DNA of 64,000 nt, from the NCBI RefSeq assembly GCF_026153295.1, contig NZ_CP110615.1:3100001-3164000 (forward strand), read 5' to 3'. The translations under genes and the position numbers were made by a program. The notes under the pieces are model-generated. The model saw nothing but the letters and a program-made list of their open reading frames with translations, made no database searches and was not told where the DNA came from. Of the stretch, positions 34,792-47,016 are shown piece by piece. Within the stretch, counting starts at the first letter, position 1. Every line of letters starts with the position of its first letter. Origin of the DNA: Rhodococcus antarcticus (GTDB lineage Bacteria; Actinomycetota; Actinomycetes; Mycobacteriales; Mycobacteriaceae).

Positions 34792-37236
34792 GTGACTGCT
34801 GTGCGAGCTCTTGTGAAGATGCTGGGCGTCTGCGTGCTGGCGGGCGTGCTCGTGGCCGGGGTCCTGTTCCCGGCCGTCGGCGGGCTCGGCCTGCTCTCCA
34901 ACCAGGCCAGCGCGACGGTCGACAGCGTCTCGTCCGAGATCGGCACGGGCCTGGTCCCGCAGACCACGGTGATGCTGGACAAGAACGGCGGCACCATCGC
35001 CACGCTGTGGGGCGACCAGCGGCGCACCGTCGTCACCGGCGACCAGATCTCCACGGCCATGAAGGCGGCCATCGTCTCCATCGAGGACAAGCGGTTCTAC
35101 GAGCACGCCGGGGTCGACTACCGCGGAACGGCCCGTGCGTTCCTCAGCAACGCGAGCGGGAACGCCACGCAGGGTGCCTCCACCCTCACCCAGCAGTACG
35201 TCAAGAACTACCTGCTGCTGGTGCTGGCGACGACCGACGCCGAGCGACGCCAGGCCACCGAGACGACCCCGGCCCGCAAGCTGCGCGAGATCCGCATCGC
35301 CCTGGCGGTGGACAAGGAGCTGGGCAAGGACGAGATCCTGACCCGGTACCTGAACCTGGTGCCCTTCGGCAACGGCGCCTACGGCATCCAGGCCGCGGCG
35401 CAGACGTACTTCGGCATCAACGCCGTCGACCTCACCGTCCCCCAGTCGGCCATGCTCGCCGGGATGGTGCAGTCCAGCTCCGCGCTGAACCCCTACACCA
35501 ACGTGCAGGGCGTCACCGACCGCCGCAACACCGTGCTGGACACGATGCGGGACAACGCCATCATCACCGCCTCCGACGCGGACACCTTGAAGGCCACCCC
35601 GCTCGGGGTGCTGGCGGACCCCGGCTCGCCCACCAACGGTTGCCTGGGGGCCGGGGACAGCGGCTTCTTCTGCGACTACGCCCTGTCCTACCTCAACGGT
35701 CTCAACCTGAAGAAGGCTGACCTCGGCCGGGGCGGGTACGTCATCCGGACGACCCTCGACCCCGTGGTCCAGGCCTCGGTCAAGTCGGCCGTGAACGTCG
35801 ACGTCCCCGCCGACCGGCCGAACGTGGCCAACGTCATGGACGTGGTGCAGCCGGGCCAGGACAAGCACCGCGTGGTGGCCATGGCGAGCAGCCGCACCTA
35901 CGGCTTCACCGCGAACACCGCGCAGACCGTGCAGCCCATGACCTACACACCCGTCGGGGACGGCGCGGGGTCGGTGTTCAAGGTGTTCACCACCGCCGCC
36001 GCCATGGAGCAGGGCATGGGCACCAACGCGGTGCTGCAGACGCCCAACCGCATCGAGGTCAAGGGCTTCGGCGTCGGCGGCGCGGAAGGGTGCCCGGCCG
36101 ACTCGTACTGCGTGCAGAACTACAACGGCAACTACAAGCCCTCGTACTCCATCACCGACGCCCTGGCCCAGTCACCGAACACCGGATTCGTGGACCTCAT
36201 CACCAAGGTCGGCGTCACCCCCACCGTCGACATGGCCGTCAAGCTGGGCATGCGCTCGCTCGCGACGCCGGCCTCCGCCCCCATCGAGGCGAACCCCCAG
36301 CGCAGCGTCGCCGACAAGGTGAAGGCGGAGAACTCCGCCTCCTTCACCCTGGGCGTGAACCAGGTCAACATGGTCGAGCTGTCCAACGTGGGCGCCACGC
36401 TCGCCTCCAGCGGGATGTGGTGCCCACCGAGCCCGATCGAGTCGGTGACCGAGTCCACCGGCGCCCCGGTGGACATCGGCGAGCAAGCCTGCGCCCAGGT
36501 GGTCGCCCCGGGCCTGGCCAACACCCTCACCGTGGCCTTGAGCCAGGACGACGTCAACGGGACATCGGCGAACGCCGCCCGGCAGGTGGGCTGGGGCTAC
36601 CCGACCAGCGGCAAGACCGGGACGACCAACGGGTACAAGTCGGCGGCGTTCCTGGGCTTCACCAACACCCTGGCCGGCGCGAACATCGTCTTCGACGACT
36701 CCCCAGCGCCCAAGGGCATCCGGGTGGCCGGATTCAGCCCCAGCAGCTGCGGCAACCTCGAGTGCGGCAACATCACCGGGGGCACCACACCGGCCCACAC
36801 CTTCTACACGGCACTCAAGCCGGTGATCGACGCCTACGGACCCGTGGCCCTGCCGCCCACGGACCCGGCCTTCGTGAACGGCTCCAGCACGGGCAACGTG
36901 CCGAGCGTGGTGGGCCAGGACGTCACGGAGGCCACCGCCGCCCTGCAGGCGCTGAAGTTCCAGGTCCGCCAGTCCACGGTGACCAGCGGTGCTGCCCGCG
37001 GCACGGTCCTCCGGCAGAGCGTCACCGGCGCCAGCGTCCCGGGGGCGACGGTCACCCTGTACGCCAGCTCGGGCCGCTCCCCGGTCGTCCAGAACCCGGC
37101 ACCCACCGCCGACCCGCCCGTTCAGCCGGCTCCCGTGGACCCGAACGCGCCGCCCGGGCAGGGCGGTGACGCACCACCCGGGCCGGGTGGCGCGGGACCG
37201 CCCGGGCAGCAGAACCCGAACGCACCGCCCGCCTGA
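34792..37236 (+). CDS. ponA2: Bifunctional penicillin-binding protein (class A), PonA2-like
   Basis: 814 residues. One N-terminal membrane helix anchors it. The glycosyltransferase (GT51) domain carries EDKRFYEHAGVD and STLTQQYVKN. The transpeptidase domain carries SxxK as SVFK, SxN as SPN and KTGTT. A single PASTA domain (VPSVVGQDVTEATAALQALKF...) and a Pro/Gly-rich tail end the protein. It polymerises and cross-links peptidoglycan. GTG 34792 is 7 nt after TACCCT; the longer upstream frame is not credible. Same position as Rv3682. Confidence 0.96.
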   Translation: MTAVRALVKMLGVCVLAGVLVAGVLFPAVGGLGLLSNQASATVDSVSSEIGTGLVPQTTVMLDKNGGTIATLWGDQRRTVVTGDQISTAMKAAIVSIEDKRFYEHAGVDYRGTARAFLSNASGNATQGASTLTQQYVKNYLLLVLATTDAERRQATETTPARKLREIRIALAVDKELGKDEILTRYLNLVPFGNGAYGIQAAAQTYFGINAVDLTVPQSAMLAGMVQSSSALNPYTNVQGVTDRRNTVLDTMRDNAIITASDADTLKATPLGVLADPGSPTNGCLGAGDSGFFCDYALSYLNGLNLKKADLGRGGYVIRTTLDPVVQASVKSAVNVDVPADRPNVANVMDVVQPGQDKHRVVAMASSRTYGFTANTAQTVQPMTYTPVGDGAGSVFKVFTTAAAMEQGMGTNAVLQTPNRIEVKGFGVGGAEGCPADSYCVQNYNGNYKPSYSITDALAQSPNTGFVDLITKVGVTPTVDMAVKLGMRSLATPASAPIEANPQRSVADKVKAENSASFTLGVNQVNMVELSNVGATLASSGMWCPPSPIESVTESTGAPVDIGEQACAQVVAPGLANTLTVALSQDDVNGTSANAARQVGWGYPTSGKTGTTNGYKSAAFLGFTNTLAGANIVFDDSPAPKGIRVAGFSPSSCGNLECGNITGGTTPAHTFYTALKPVIDAYGPVALPPTDPAFVNGSSTGNVPSVVGQDVTEATAALQALKFQVRQSTVTSGAARGTVLRQSVTGASVPGATVTLYASSGRSPVVQNPAPTADPPVQPAPVDPNAPPGQGGDAPPGPGGAGPPGQQNPNAPPA

Positions 37237-37251
37237 TCCCGCACCGCCGAC

Positions 37252-37280
37252 GGGCCCCGCACCAGCTCGGTGCGGGGCCC
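37252..37280. terminator. Terminator between ponA2 and yqeY
   Basis: A perfect 12-bp stem (GGGCCCCGCACC 37252-37263 with 37269-37280) and a 5-nt loop, between two convergent genes. It is 15 nt after the ponA2 stop and can serve both directions. Confidence 0.9.
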
Positions 37281-37311
37281 GTCTCCGTGCGTGCCTCCTG
37301 GTGTGCCGGGC

Positions 37312-37782
37312 TCAGCCCTGCAGCTGGGCCTTGACCGCCGCCGACACCCGCGAGCCGTCGGCACGTCCCGCGGCGGCCGCGGCGGCCAGCTTCATCACCT
37401 GACCCATCTGGCGCATGCCCGGGGTCTGCCCGGTCTCCGCGGTCACCTGCGCGAGCGCCGCGGCAGCGAGCGCGGTCACCTCGTCGTCGCTGAGCTGGGC
37501 GGGCAGGTAGGCATCCAGCACCTCACCCTCGGCCCGCTCCTTGGCCGCCAGCTCCTCGCGACCCGCTCCGGCGAACGCCTCGGCCGCCTCCGCGCGCTTC
37601 TTGGCCTCCTTGGCCAGCACCTTCAGGACCTCGTCGTCGGACAGCTCCCGGGCCGTGGTGCCCGCGACCTCCTCGGTCTGCACGGCGGAGAGCGCCAGCC
37701 GCAGGGTGGAGACGACGAGCACGTCCTTCGCACGCATCGCCGCGGTGAGGTCGGTCTTGATCCGTGCCTTGAGCTCTGCCAT
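37312..37782 (-). CDS. GatB/YqeY domain protein
   Basis: 156 residues. It opens MAELKARIKTDLTAAMRAKD. The two helical parts are LRLALSAVQTEEV and the conserved tail GQTPGMRQMGQVMKLAAAAAAGRADGSRVSAAVK. It resembles the tRNA-binding tail of GatB but stands alone. YqeY proteins may bind tRNA; the role is not established. ATG 37782 is clear. It is divergent from the phosphoesterase, with 54 nt between starts. Confidence 0.95.
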   Translation of the reverse strand: MAELKARIKTDLTAAMRAKDVLVVSTLRLALSAVQTEEVAGTTARELSDDEVLKVLAKEAKKRAEAAEAFAGAGREELAAKERAEGEVLDAYLPAQLSDDEVTALAAAALAQVTAETGQTPGMRQMGQVMKLAAAAAAGRADGSRVSAAVKAQLQG

Positions 37783-37836
37783 GGCTCCAGACGCTACGCG
37801 GGGCCCGCAACCAGGTTCGGCTCGTACGCTGGAGGC

Positions 37837-38832
37837 GTGCCTGCTGCCCCGACACCTGCCCGCCGCCTGCCCGCGCACCCCCTGGCTCGCGCCGCCCTCG
37901 CGGTGGCTGCCACCGGGGTGGCCGGCGTGGGCTACGCCGCGGGCATCGAGCGCAACGCGTTCGCCCTGCGCGAGGTCACGCTGGCGGTGCTCGCGCCCGG
38001 GTCGTCGTCGATCAAGGTCCTGCACGTCTCCGACCTGCACATGACCCCGGGCCAGCGCCGCAAGCAGCAGTGGGTGCGCGAGCTCGACCGGCTGGACCCG
38101 GACCTGGTGGTCAACACCGGGGACAACCTGGCGCACCGGCGGGCGGTGCCGTCCGTGGTGCAGGCGCTGGACCCGCTGCTGGCCCGCCCCGGACTGTTCG
38201 TCTTCGGCAGCAACGACTACTTCGCGCCGACGCCCAAGAACCCCGCGCACTACCTCACAGCCAGGCACACGAGGGTGCACGGCGTGCCGCTGCCCTGGGC
38301 CGACCTGCGCGCCGCGTTCAGCGAGCGGGGCTGGCTCGACGCCACCCACACCCGGCACCGCCTCGAGGTCGGCGGGGTGCGCATCGCCGTGATCGGCGTG
38401 GACGACCCGCACCTGCAGCGCGAGCGGATGGCCACCGTGGCGGGAGCCGCTCCGGAGGACGCCGAGCTGCGCCTCGCGCTCACCCACTCCCCCGAGCCCC
38501 GGGTCCTCGACGTGTTCGCCGCCGACGGGTACGACCTGGTGCTCGCCGGGCACACCCACGGCGGCCAGCTCTGCATCCCGCTGCTCGGTGCCGTCGTCAC
38601 CAACTGTGAGCTCGACCGCAGCCGGGCCAAGGGTCCCTCCCGCTGGGGTGCGCACACCTGGCTGCACGTCTCCGCCGGGCTCGGGACGTCCCCCTACGCG
38701 CCGGTGCGGTTCGCCTGTCGACCGGAGGCGAGCCTGCTGACCCTGGTGGCGGCGCCAGCCGGGTCCCGGCCCGCCCCGGTGGTGGTGGGCGAGCGGGGGA
38801 TCCCGGTCGGCGGCGGGTCCGGCGTCGGGTAG
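37837..38832 (+). CDS. Membrane-anchored metallophosphoesterase (Rv3683-like)
   Basis: 331 residues. An N-terminal hydrophobic anchor (residues about 16-34) precedes a calcineurin-like domain with SDLHMTPG, NTGDNL, GSND and AGHTHGGQLCIP, which supply the dinuclear metal ligands. This is the YkuE-like branch, often acting on lipid or nucleotide phosphoesters outside the membrane. GTG 37837 is 6 nt after TACGCT (leaderless). Its TAG stop codon is shared with the -10 box of the following tRNA gene. Confidence 0.93.
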   Translation: MPAAPTPARRLPAHPLARAALAVAATGVAGVGYAAGIERNAFALREVTLAVLAPGSSSIKVLHVSDLHMTPGQRRKQQWVRELDRLDPDLVVNTGDNLAHRRAVPSVVQALDPLLARPGLFVFGSNDYFAPTPKNPAHYLTARHTRVHGVPLPWADLRAAFSERGWLDATHTRHRLEVGGVRIAVIGVDDPHLQRERMATVAGAAPEDAELRLALTHSPEPRVLDVFAADGYDLVLAGHTHGGQLCIPLLGAVVTNCELDRSRAKGPSRWGAHTWLHVSAGLGTSPYAPVRFACRPEASLLTLVAAPAGSRPAPVVVGERGIPVGGGSGVG

Positions 38833-38849
38833 AGTTCGGCTCGCTGCAC

Positions 38850-38926
<77 letters not shown>

Positions 38927-38946
38927 CCGCCCTCCCGGAGGGCACC

Positions 38947-38978
38947 GAAGGCCGCAACGGAGCGCCGTTGCGGCCTTC
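38947..38978 (+). terminator. Terminator after tRNA-Pro
   Basis: A perfect 12-bp stem (GAAGGCCGCAAC 38947-38958 with 38967-38978) and an 8-nt loop, 20 nt after the tRNA. The downstream GNAT ribosome site begins at 38984, so read-through could also express that gene. Confidence 0.92.
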
Positions 38979-38995
38979 AGCACGAGGAGGCCAGC

Positions 38996-39466
38996 GTGTC
39001 GCAGTCCGCCCTGGTCGTCCGCGACGTCGGGTGGGACCACCCCGACGCCGTGTCGCTGCGGGAGCGGATGGGTGTGGAGATGGCGGCGGTCTACGCCGAC
39101 CGCGACCTGCCGGCCGGTCCGCTCGGCGTGGACGACGAGACCGTGGTGTGGACGGGTCTGGCCCTGACCGGTGACGGGTCGGCGGCCGGTCACGCCGCCC
39201 TGCGCACCCTGGACGCCGCCGTCGAGCTCAAGCGGATGTACGTCGACCCCGCGCACCGGGGGATCGGGGTCGCGCAGGCGCTGCTGGAGGCCGCCCACGC
39301 AGCGGCGCGCCGGCTCGGTCACCGCCGGGTGCTGCTGCAGACCGGGGACCGCCAGCCCGGTGCCGTCCGCGTCTACGAGCGCGCCGGGTACCACCGGGTG
39401 CCGATCTTCGCGCCGTACGAGCCGATCACGTTCTCCATCTGCATGGAGCTGGTGCTGCCGGCCTGA
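38996..39466 (+). CDS. GNAT-family N-acetyltransferase
   Basis: 156 residues. The acetyl-CoA loop is VDPAHRGIGVAQALLEAA (motif A, R-G-x-G variant), the preceding strand is AVELKRMYV, and the C-terminal motif B region is AVRVYERAGYHRVPIF. It transfers an acetyl group to an unidentified amine. GTG 38996 follows GAGGAGG, which settles the start just after the tRNA terminator. It ends 27 nt before the S9 peptidase, which has its own promoter. Confidence 0.9.
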   Translation: MSQSALVVRDVGWDHPDAVSLRERMGVEMAAVYADRDLPAGPLGVDDETVVWTGLALTGDGSAAGHAALRTLDAAVELKRMYVDPAHRGIGVAQALLEAAHAAARRLGHRRVLLQTGDRQPGAVRVYERAGYHRVPIFAPYEPITFSICMELVLPA

Positions 39467-39493
39467 CACCGGACCGGCTGGCAGGATCGTCCC

Positions 39494-41341
39494 GTGCACC
39501 CCGCCGCCGCGACCCCTGCCCACCTCTTCGACGACCCCGCGGCCGAGGCGCGCTGGCGAGCCCGCTTCACCGCCGCCCGGATCTCGCTGCCCGACTGGGC
39601 CCTGCACGCCCCGGACCGCTCCGTCTTCGTCTCCAACGCCTCGGGCACCTACGAGGTGTACACGTGGGACCGCTCCACCGACGTCCGCCGCCAGGTCACC
39701 GACCGGCCGTCCGGCACGCACGACGTCGCGCTGAGCCCGGACGGCGAGCACGTGTGGTGGTTCGACGACGCCGACGGCGACGAGTTCGGCGTGTGGGTGC
39801 GCGAGCCGTTCTCCGGGCGACCCGACGGGTGGGAGCCCGTCTCGGCCGTGCCCGGCGTGCACCCCGGCTACCCCGCCGGCCTGGAGCTGGGCACCCGCGT
39901 CACCGTCGTCGGAGCCTCCACCGACGACCGGACGACCATCTGGACGCGCGTCGGCGACGCGGACGCGCTCGAGGTCTACTCGCACTCCGAGCACGCCGGG
40001 GTCGGTGCGCTCTCCCGCGACGAGACGCTGCTGGCCATCAGCCACTCCGAGCACGGTGACTCCCGGCACGCCTCGCTGCGGGTGTTCCGACTCGCGGAGG
40101 ACGGCACCGTGGCCGAGACCGTGGGCGAGCTGCACGACGGGCCGGGCAAGGGCCTCGAGCCGCTGGAGTTCTCCCCCGTCGAGGGTGACGGACGGCTGCT
40201 CGTGGTGCACGAGCGGCGCGGGCGCGAGGAGCTGCTGCTCTGGGACGTGAGCTCCGGCGAGCAGACCGAGCTCGTGCTGGACCTCCCCGGCGAGCTCGGC
40301 GCCGAGTTCCACACCGACGGCAGGGCCCTGCTGGTCGAGCACACCCACGCCGGGCGCAGCACCCTGCACCACTACGACCTGGCCACGGCCACGCTGACCC
40401 CGCTCGACACCCCGGCGGGCACGGTGTCCGGCGCCGGCACCCGCCCGGACGGCACCGTGGAGTACGCGTGGTCGAGCTCGGAGCAGCCCTCCGCCGTGCG
40501 TGCCCGGTTCCCCGACGGCACCGACGACGTGCTGCTCACCCCGCCCGGCGCCGAGCCTGCCCCCGCCTCCCAGCCGCTGGCCGACCACTGGGTGGGGGAC
40601 GTGCACGCGCTGGTCGCCCGGCCGGCGGACGCGCCCGACGGTCCGCTGCCGACGGTGTTCAGCCTGCACGGCGGGCCGCACGCCGCCGACGAGGACCGCT
40701 ACTCCGCCATGCGGGCCACCTGGCTCGACGCCGGGTTCGCGGTGGTGCACGTGAACTACCGCGGGTCCACCGGCTACGGGAGCGCGTGGCGTGACGCCAT
40801 CGAGGGCCGCCCGGGGCTCACCGAGCTCGAGGACGTCGCGGCCGTGCACGACTGGGCGGTGACCTCCGGCCTCGCCGACCCGGCACGGTGCGTGGTGGAG
40901 GGGTGGAGCTGGGGCGGGTACCTCACGCTGCTGGCCCTGGGCACCCAGCCGCAGCGCTGGGCCGCCGGGGTGGCCGGGGTCCCCGTGGCCGACTACGTCG
41001 CCGCGTTCGAGGACGAGATGGAGCCGCTGCGGGCCTACGACCGCGCCCTGTTCGGCGGCTCCCCGGACGACCTGCCGGAGCTGTACCGCGAGTGCTCCCC
41101 GCTGACCTACGTGGAGCAGGTGCGCGCGCCGGTGCTGCTGCTGGCCGGGGAGAACGACCCGCGCTGCCCCATCCGCCAGGTGGACAGCTACCTCGATGCG
41201 CTCGCCGCCCGGGGCGCGAGCTACGAGGTGGTCCGCTACGACGCCGGGCACGGGTCGCTCGTGGTGTCCCAGATGATCGACCACGTGGCGACCGAGGTCG
41301 ACTTCGCCCGCCGTGCGCTGCTCCTGGCCGCCCGGGCCTGA
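39494..41341 (+). CDS. S9-family peptidase (prolyl-oligopeptidase type)
   Basis: 615 residues. An N-terminal beta-propeller (TolB-like SPDGEHVWWFDD and similar repeats, residues 1 to about 345) precedes an alpha/beta-hydrolase domain. The nucleophile serine lies in GWSWGGY, Asp in GENDPRCP and His in DAGHGSLV. HGGPHAADEDRYSA is the oxyanion region. Such enzymes cleave short peptides; no signal peptide is seen, so it is cytoplasmic. GTG 39494 lies 6 nt after CAGGAT (leaderless). A second, related peptidase lies at 61315. Confidence 0.93.
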   Translation: MHPAAATPAHLFDDPAAEARWRARFTAARISLPDWALHAPDRSVFVSNASGTYEVYTWDRSTDVRRQVTDRPSGTHDVALSPDGEHVWWFDDADGDEFGVWVREPFSGRPDGWEPVSAVPGVHPGYPAGLELGTRVTVVGASTDDRTTIWTRVGDADALEVYSHSEHAGVGALSRDETLLAISHSEHGDSRHASLRVFRLAEDGTVAETVGELHDGPGKGLEPLEFSPVEGDGRLLVVHERRGREELLLWDVSSGEQTELVLDLPGELGAEFHTDGRALLVEHTHAGRSTLHHYDLATATLTPLDTPAGTVSGAGTRPDGTVEYAWSSSEQPSAVRARFPDGTDDVLLTPPGAEPAPASQPLADHWVGDVHALVARPADAPDGPLPTVFSLHGGPHAADEDRYSAMRATWLDAGFAVVHVNYRGSTGYGSAWRDAIEGRPGLTELEDVAAVHDWAVTSGLADPARCVVEGWSWGGYLTLLALGTQPQRWAAGVAGVPVADYVAAFEDEMEPLRAYDRALFGGSPDDLPELYRECSPLTYVEQVRAPVLLLAGENDPRCPIRQVDSYLDALAARGASYEVVRYDAGHGSLVVSQMIDHVATEVDFARRALLLAARA

Positions 41342-41367
41342 CCACCCCGTCCCACCCACCACCCACA

Positions 41368-41433
41368 CCGCCAAGTGCGGGCTACGGGCGCTCATTCGCC
41401 CACGAATGGCGACCAGTAGCCCGCACTTGGCGG
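41368..41433. repeat. Long hairpin element between convergent genes, copy 2
   Basis: Arms of 18 bp (41368-41385 and 41416-41433) contain the same CCAAGTGCGGGCT core as 6152-6217. The 30-nt loop differs and holds small nested hairpins (GGGCG/CGCCC, CATTCG/CGAATG). It lies between the converging S9 peptidase and Ohr genes. Confidence 0.92.
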
Positions 41434-41444
41434 AAGAGGGCGGG

Positions 41445-41873
41445 TCAGACGGTGGTGGAGAGCGCCACGTCGATGTTGCCGCGGGTGGCGTTGGAGTACG
41501 GGCACACCTGGTGGGCCTTGGCCACGAGGTCGTCGGCCTGCTCCTGGGTGAGACCGGGCAGGTGTGCGACCAGCGCGACGGTGAGCCCGTAGCCCCCGGC
41601 GCCGTTGGAGCCGATGCCGACGCTGGCGTCGATGGTGGTGTCCTCCCCCAGCGCGACCTTCTCCTTGCCGGCGACGATCTTCAGCGCGCTGTGGAAGCAC
41701 GCGGCGTACCCGGCGGCGAACAGCTGCTCCGGGTTGGTCGCGCCGCCCGGACCACCCATCTCCTTCGGGATGGCGACGTCGGTGTCGACGAGACCGTCGG
41801 AGGAGGCGACATGGCCGTTGCGGCCGTCCCCGGTGGCCACGGCGTGCGCGGTGTAGAGGGTCTCGATGCTCAT
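41445..41873 (-). CDS. ohr: Organic hydroperoxide resistance protein (Ohr/OsmC family)
   Basis: 142 residues. It has the peroxidatic cysteine in AACFHSAL and the resolving cysteine in VCPYSNATRGN. The Ohr-type FAAGYAACFHSAL, plus the start MSIETLYTAHAVATGDGRNGHV, distinguish it from OsmC. It reduces organic hydroperoxides. ATG 41873 has AGGAGA upstream. No OhrR-type MarR regulator is adjacent, in contrast to many genomes. Confidence 0.93.
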   Translation of the reverse strand: MSIETLYTAHAVATGDGRNGHVASSDGLVDTDVAIPKEMGGPGGATNPEQLFAAGYAACFHSALKIVAGKEKVALGEDTTIDASVGIGSNGAGGYGLTVALVAHLPGLTQEQADDLVAKAHQVCPYSNATRGNIDVALSTTV

Positions 41874-41956
41874 GGGCTTCTCCTGCGGCTCGACGGTGGG
41901 TACGTCCGTCCAACGCACCTGCCCGAGGTCGTGTTCCGCCCCCGCCCGAGCCGTCC

Positions 41957-42595
41957 TCAGCCGGCGAGACCCGCCAGCGCGTCGGAGATCGACTGCCCGC
42001 CGGAGGTGAGGTCGAAGGCGAGCCGCTCGGTGGCGGGCACGGCGAGGCACGCCACGCAGACCGCGGCGACGTCGGCCCGGCTGATCCGCCCGCTGCCCAG
42101 CTGCCGTCCCGCCGCGACCTGACCGGTGGCCTGGTCGTCCAGCAGCCCACCAGGCCGCACGATCGTCCACACCAGACCAGAGCCAGCCAGCGCCGCGTCG
42201 GAGACGGCCTTCGCGCGCAGCACGTCCCGGAGGAACTCGGGCCCCTCGTCGGGCCGGTCGGCGTACATGGAGCTGACCTGGACCACGCGCGGCACGCCGA
42301 CGGCGCCAGCGGCCGCCACCAGGGCGAGGGTCGCGACCCGGTCCACGGCGTCGGACGCGCCCGGGCGGGGATCGGAGGCGGCCGCGGTGTGCACGAGCCC
42401 GTCGCAGCCGGCCAGCCAGGCGGACGGGTCGTCGGTGGTCAGGTCGCTCAGCACGACCTCCGCACCCCGCGCGCGCAGCGGCGCCCCCTTCTCCTCGGAG
42501 CGGACCACCGCCCGCACGGTGTGACCGGCCTGCAGGAGCTCGGTGACGACGTGGTTCCCGGTGCGCCCGGAGGCGCCGGTGACGGCGATCAGCAT
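41957..42595 (-). CDS. NAD(P)-binding atypical SDR / NmrA-like protein
   Basis: 212 residues. The Rossmann motif is AVTGASGRTGNHV, and RAVVRSEEK, LVHTAAAS, VVQVSSMYADRP and WTIVRPGGL follow, typical of SDR_a5-type proteins (YwnB/NmrA-like). The catalytic tyrosine is replaced, so it may sense rather than catalyse. ATG 42595 is selected since the upstream five codons add nothing to the fold. It lies downstream of asd on the same strand with a 36-nt gap. Confidence 0.88.
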   Translation of the reverse strand: MLIAVTGASGRTGNHVVTELLQAGHTVRAVVRSEEKGAPLRARGAEVVLSDLTTDDPSAWLAGCDGLVHTAAASDPRPGASDAVDRVATLALVAAAGAVGVPRVVQVSSMYADRPDEGPEFLRDVLRAKAVSDAALAGSGLVWTIVRPGGLLDDQATGQVAAGRQLGSGRISRADVAAVCVACLAVPATERLAFDLTSGGQSISDALAGLAG

Positions 42596-42631
42596 GGCTC
42601 CATCGTGCACCCCGGGGGTGGGCGCGGCCGC

Positions 42632-44947
<2,316 letters not shown>

Positions 44948-45040
44948 TCACCTGCTGGTCTTCCGGCCGCGCACCAGCCTACCGACGGGTCGGTGGCCTC
45001 CCCGACGGCGTCGACGACGACCGTCCGTACCGTCGCCCGC

Positions 45041-45646
45041 ATGACCACTCCCGACCCCACCCGGCTCGCCGACACCGCGGTGCCCGTGCACCCCCTCGTC
45101 GCCGCGCGGTGGAGCCCCCGAGCGCTCGATCCCACCGCCACCCTCGACGACACCACCCTGACCGCCCTGCTCGAGGCCGCCCGCTGGGCGTCGTCCTGGG
45201 GTGGCTCGCAGCCCGCGCGCTTCATCGTCGGTCGGCGGGGGGACGAGACCTTCGACGGACTGGTGTCCACCCTGTCCCGCGGAAACCGCTCCTGGGCACC
45301 CCGCGCGTCGGCGCTGGTCCTCGGGGTCACCCGGGTCCGCGACGGGGAGAAGGTGTTGACCCACAGCGCCTTCGACCTCGGCCAGGCAGTAGCCCAGCTC
45401 ACCCTCCAGGCGGTGTCCGAGGGGCTGGTGACCCACCCGATGGCAGGCTTCGACGCCGAGGCAGCCCGAGCGAGGTTCGGGGTGCCCGAGGACTTCGCCC
45501 CCCTGGTGCTGGTCGCAGTGGGGTCGCTCGCCGACCCGTCCACGGTCGAGCCCGAGCTCGCCGCCAAGGAGCAGAAGCCGCGGGCGCGCCGCGCGCTCGC
45601 CGAGGTCGCCTTCGCCGGCACGTGGGGCGCGCCCGTGCTCGGGTGA
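45041..45646 (+). CDS. Nitroreductase-family protein
   Basis: 201 residues. [41 protein letters not shown] is the standard opening of FMN-dependent nitroreductases (R-x-S-x-R and S-x-x-N/Q-x-Q-x-x-R/F), followed by [28 protein letters not shown]. It probably reduces nitro, quinone or enone groups with NAD(P)H. ATG 45041 is 7 nt after TACCGT (leaderless) and divergent from ask. Confidence 0.9.
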   Translation: MTTPDPTRLADTAVPVHPLVAARWSPRALDPTATLDDTTLTALLEAARWASSWGGSQPARFIVGRRGDETFDGLVSTLSRGNRSWAPRASALVLGVTRVRDGEKVLTHSAFDLGQAVAQLTLQAVSEGLVTHPMAGFDAEAARARFGVPEDFAPLVLVAVGSLADPSTVEPELAAKEQKPRARRALAEVAFAGTWGAPVLG

Positions 45647-45741
45647 GTCCCGCACCCCCGCTGCTCGTCCCGCGCTCGATGGTTCGGCCCCGCCCACCGC
45701 TCGCAGCGCGGCGAGCGCACGTCCTGGGTCAGGATGTGGGG

Positions 45742-46971
45742 GTGAGCACCCGTGAGCGCGCCGCCGAGCTCGACGCCCAGGATCCGCTGGCGCACCTGCG
45801 CGAGCGCCACCACCTGCCCGAGGGCCTCGTGTACCTCGACGGCAACAGCCTCGGCGCGATGCCCCGCACGGCACCGGCGCGGTTGCAGCACACCGTTGCC
45901 CACGAGTGGGGCGAGCGGCTCATCCGGTCCTGGAACGAGTCCGGCTGGTACACCGCCCCGGCCCGGGCCGCGGCGGCCCTGGCCCCCCTGCTGGGAGCGG
46001 ACGCCGACGAGGTGGTGGTGGCCGACTCCACGTCGGTGAACCTGGCCAAGCTGCTGCACACCGCGCTCACGCTGCGGCCCGGGCGGGGCGTGATCGTCAT
46101 GGAGCGCGGCTCCTTCCCCACCGACCTCTACGTCGCCCGCGGGGTGCTCGCCCTCCGCGGGGGTGGCGAGCTGCGGCTCGTCGACGGCCCGCAGGACCTG
46201 CTCGGGGTGCTCGACGACGACGTCGCGCTCGTCTCCGTCACCGAGGTGGACTTCCGCACCGGGTTCCGCTGGGACGTCGGCGCGGTCACCGCGTCCGCGC
46301 ACGCCGCCGGCGCCCTCGCCCTGGTGGACCTCTGCCACTCCACCGGCGCGCTCGACGTCGACGTGCACGCCTGGGACGTGGACCTCGCCGTCGGCTGCGG
46401 GTACAAGTTCCTCCACGGCGGTCCGGGCGCCCCGGCGCACTGCTACGTGGCCCGGCGTCACCACGCGGGCCTGCCGTCGCCCACGCCGGCGTGGTTCGGC
46501 CACGCAGAGCCGTTCGCCATGAGCACCGGGTTCACCCCCGCCCCCGGGGTCCAGCGTCTTGCCGGGGGCACTCCGCCGGTGCTCTCGCTGACGGGGCTGC
46601 TGTGCGGGCTGGAGTCCCTCGAGGGAGCCACCCCCGCACAGCTGCAGGCCAAGGCGACCGCGCTCACCGGCTTCTTCCTCGAGCTGCTCGACGCGCACTG
46701 CCCCGAGCTCGAGATCGCGACGCCGCGGGACCCGGCGCGGCGCGGCGCGCACGTCAGCGTCCGGCACCCGCGGGCCTACGCCCTGGTGCAGGCCCTCATC
46801 GCGCGGGACGTGGTCGGCGACTTCCGCGACCCGGACATCGCACGCTTCGGGCTGGCCCCCACCACCACGCGGTTCGTCGACCTCGTCACGGCCGTCGAGC
46901 AGGTCCGGGCCGTGCTCGACGGGGGCGAGGACACCCAGGAGCGGTTCGCCGCCCGCACGGCCGTCACGTAG
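45742..46971 (+). CDS. kynU: Kynureninase
   Basis: 409 residues of the PLP aminotransferase class V fold. It opens [13 protein letters not shown], holds the [34 protein letters not shown] block with the PLP lysine in GYK and ends in the [11 protein letters not shown] region. It splits kynurenine to anthranilate (or the 3-hydroxy form) plus alanine. GTG 45742 lies 6 nt after CAGGAT (leaderless). No tryptophan dioxygenase or kynurenine formamidase is in the window, so the pathway is completed elsewhere or the gene serves salvage. Confidence 0.93.
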   Translation: MSTRERAAELDAQDPLAHLRERHHLPEGLVYLDGNSLGAMPRTAPARLQHTVAHEWGERLIRSWNESGWYTAPARAAAALAPLLGADADEVVVADSTSVNLAKLLHTALTLRPGRGVIVMERGSFPTDLYVARGVLALRGGGELRLVDGPQDLLGVLDDDVALVSVTEVDFRTGFRWDVGAVTASAHAAGALALVDLCHSTGALDVDVHAWDVDLAVGCGYKFLHGGPGAPAHCYVARRHHAGLPSPTPAWFGHAEPFAMSTGFTPAPGVQRLAGGTPPVLSLTGLLCGLESLEGATPAQLQAKATALTGFFLELLDAHCPELEIATPRDPARRGAHVSVRHPRAYALVQALIARDVVGDFRDPDIARFGLAPTTTRFVDLVTAVEQVRAVLDGGEDTQERFAARTAVT

Positions 46972-47016
46972 GCGTGCTCGGCCGCCACGGCGGCGGAGGA
47001 GCTCCTCGGCCGGCGC

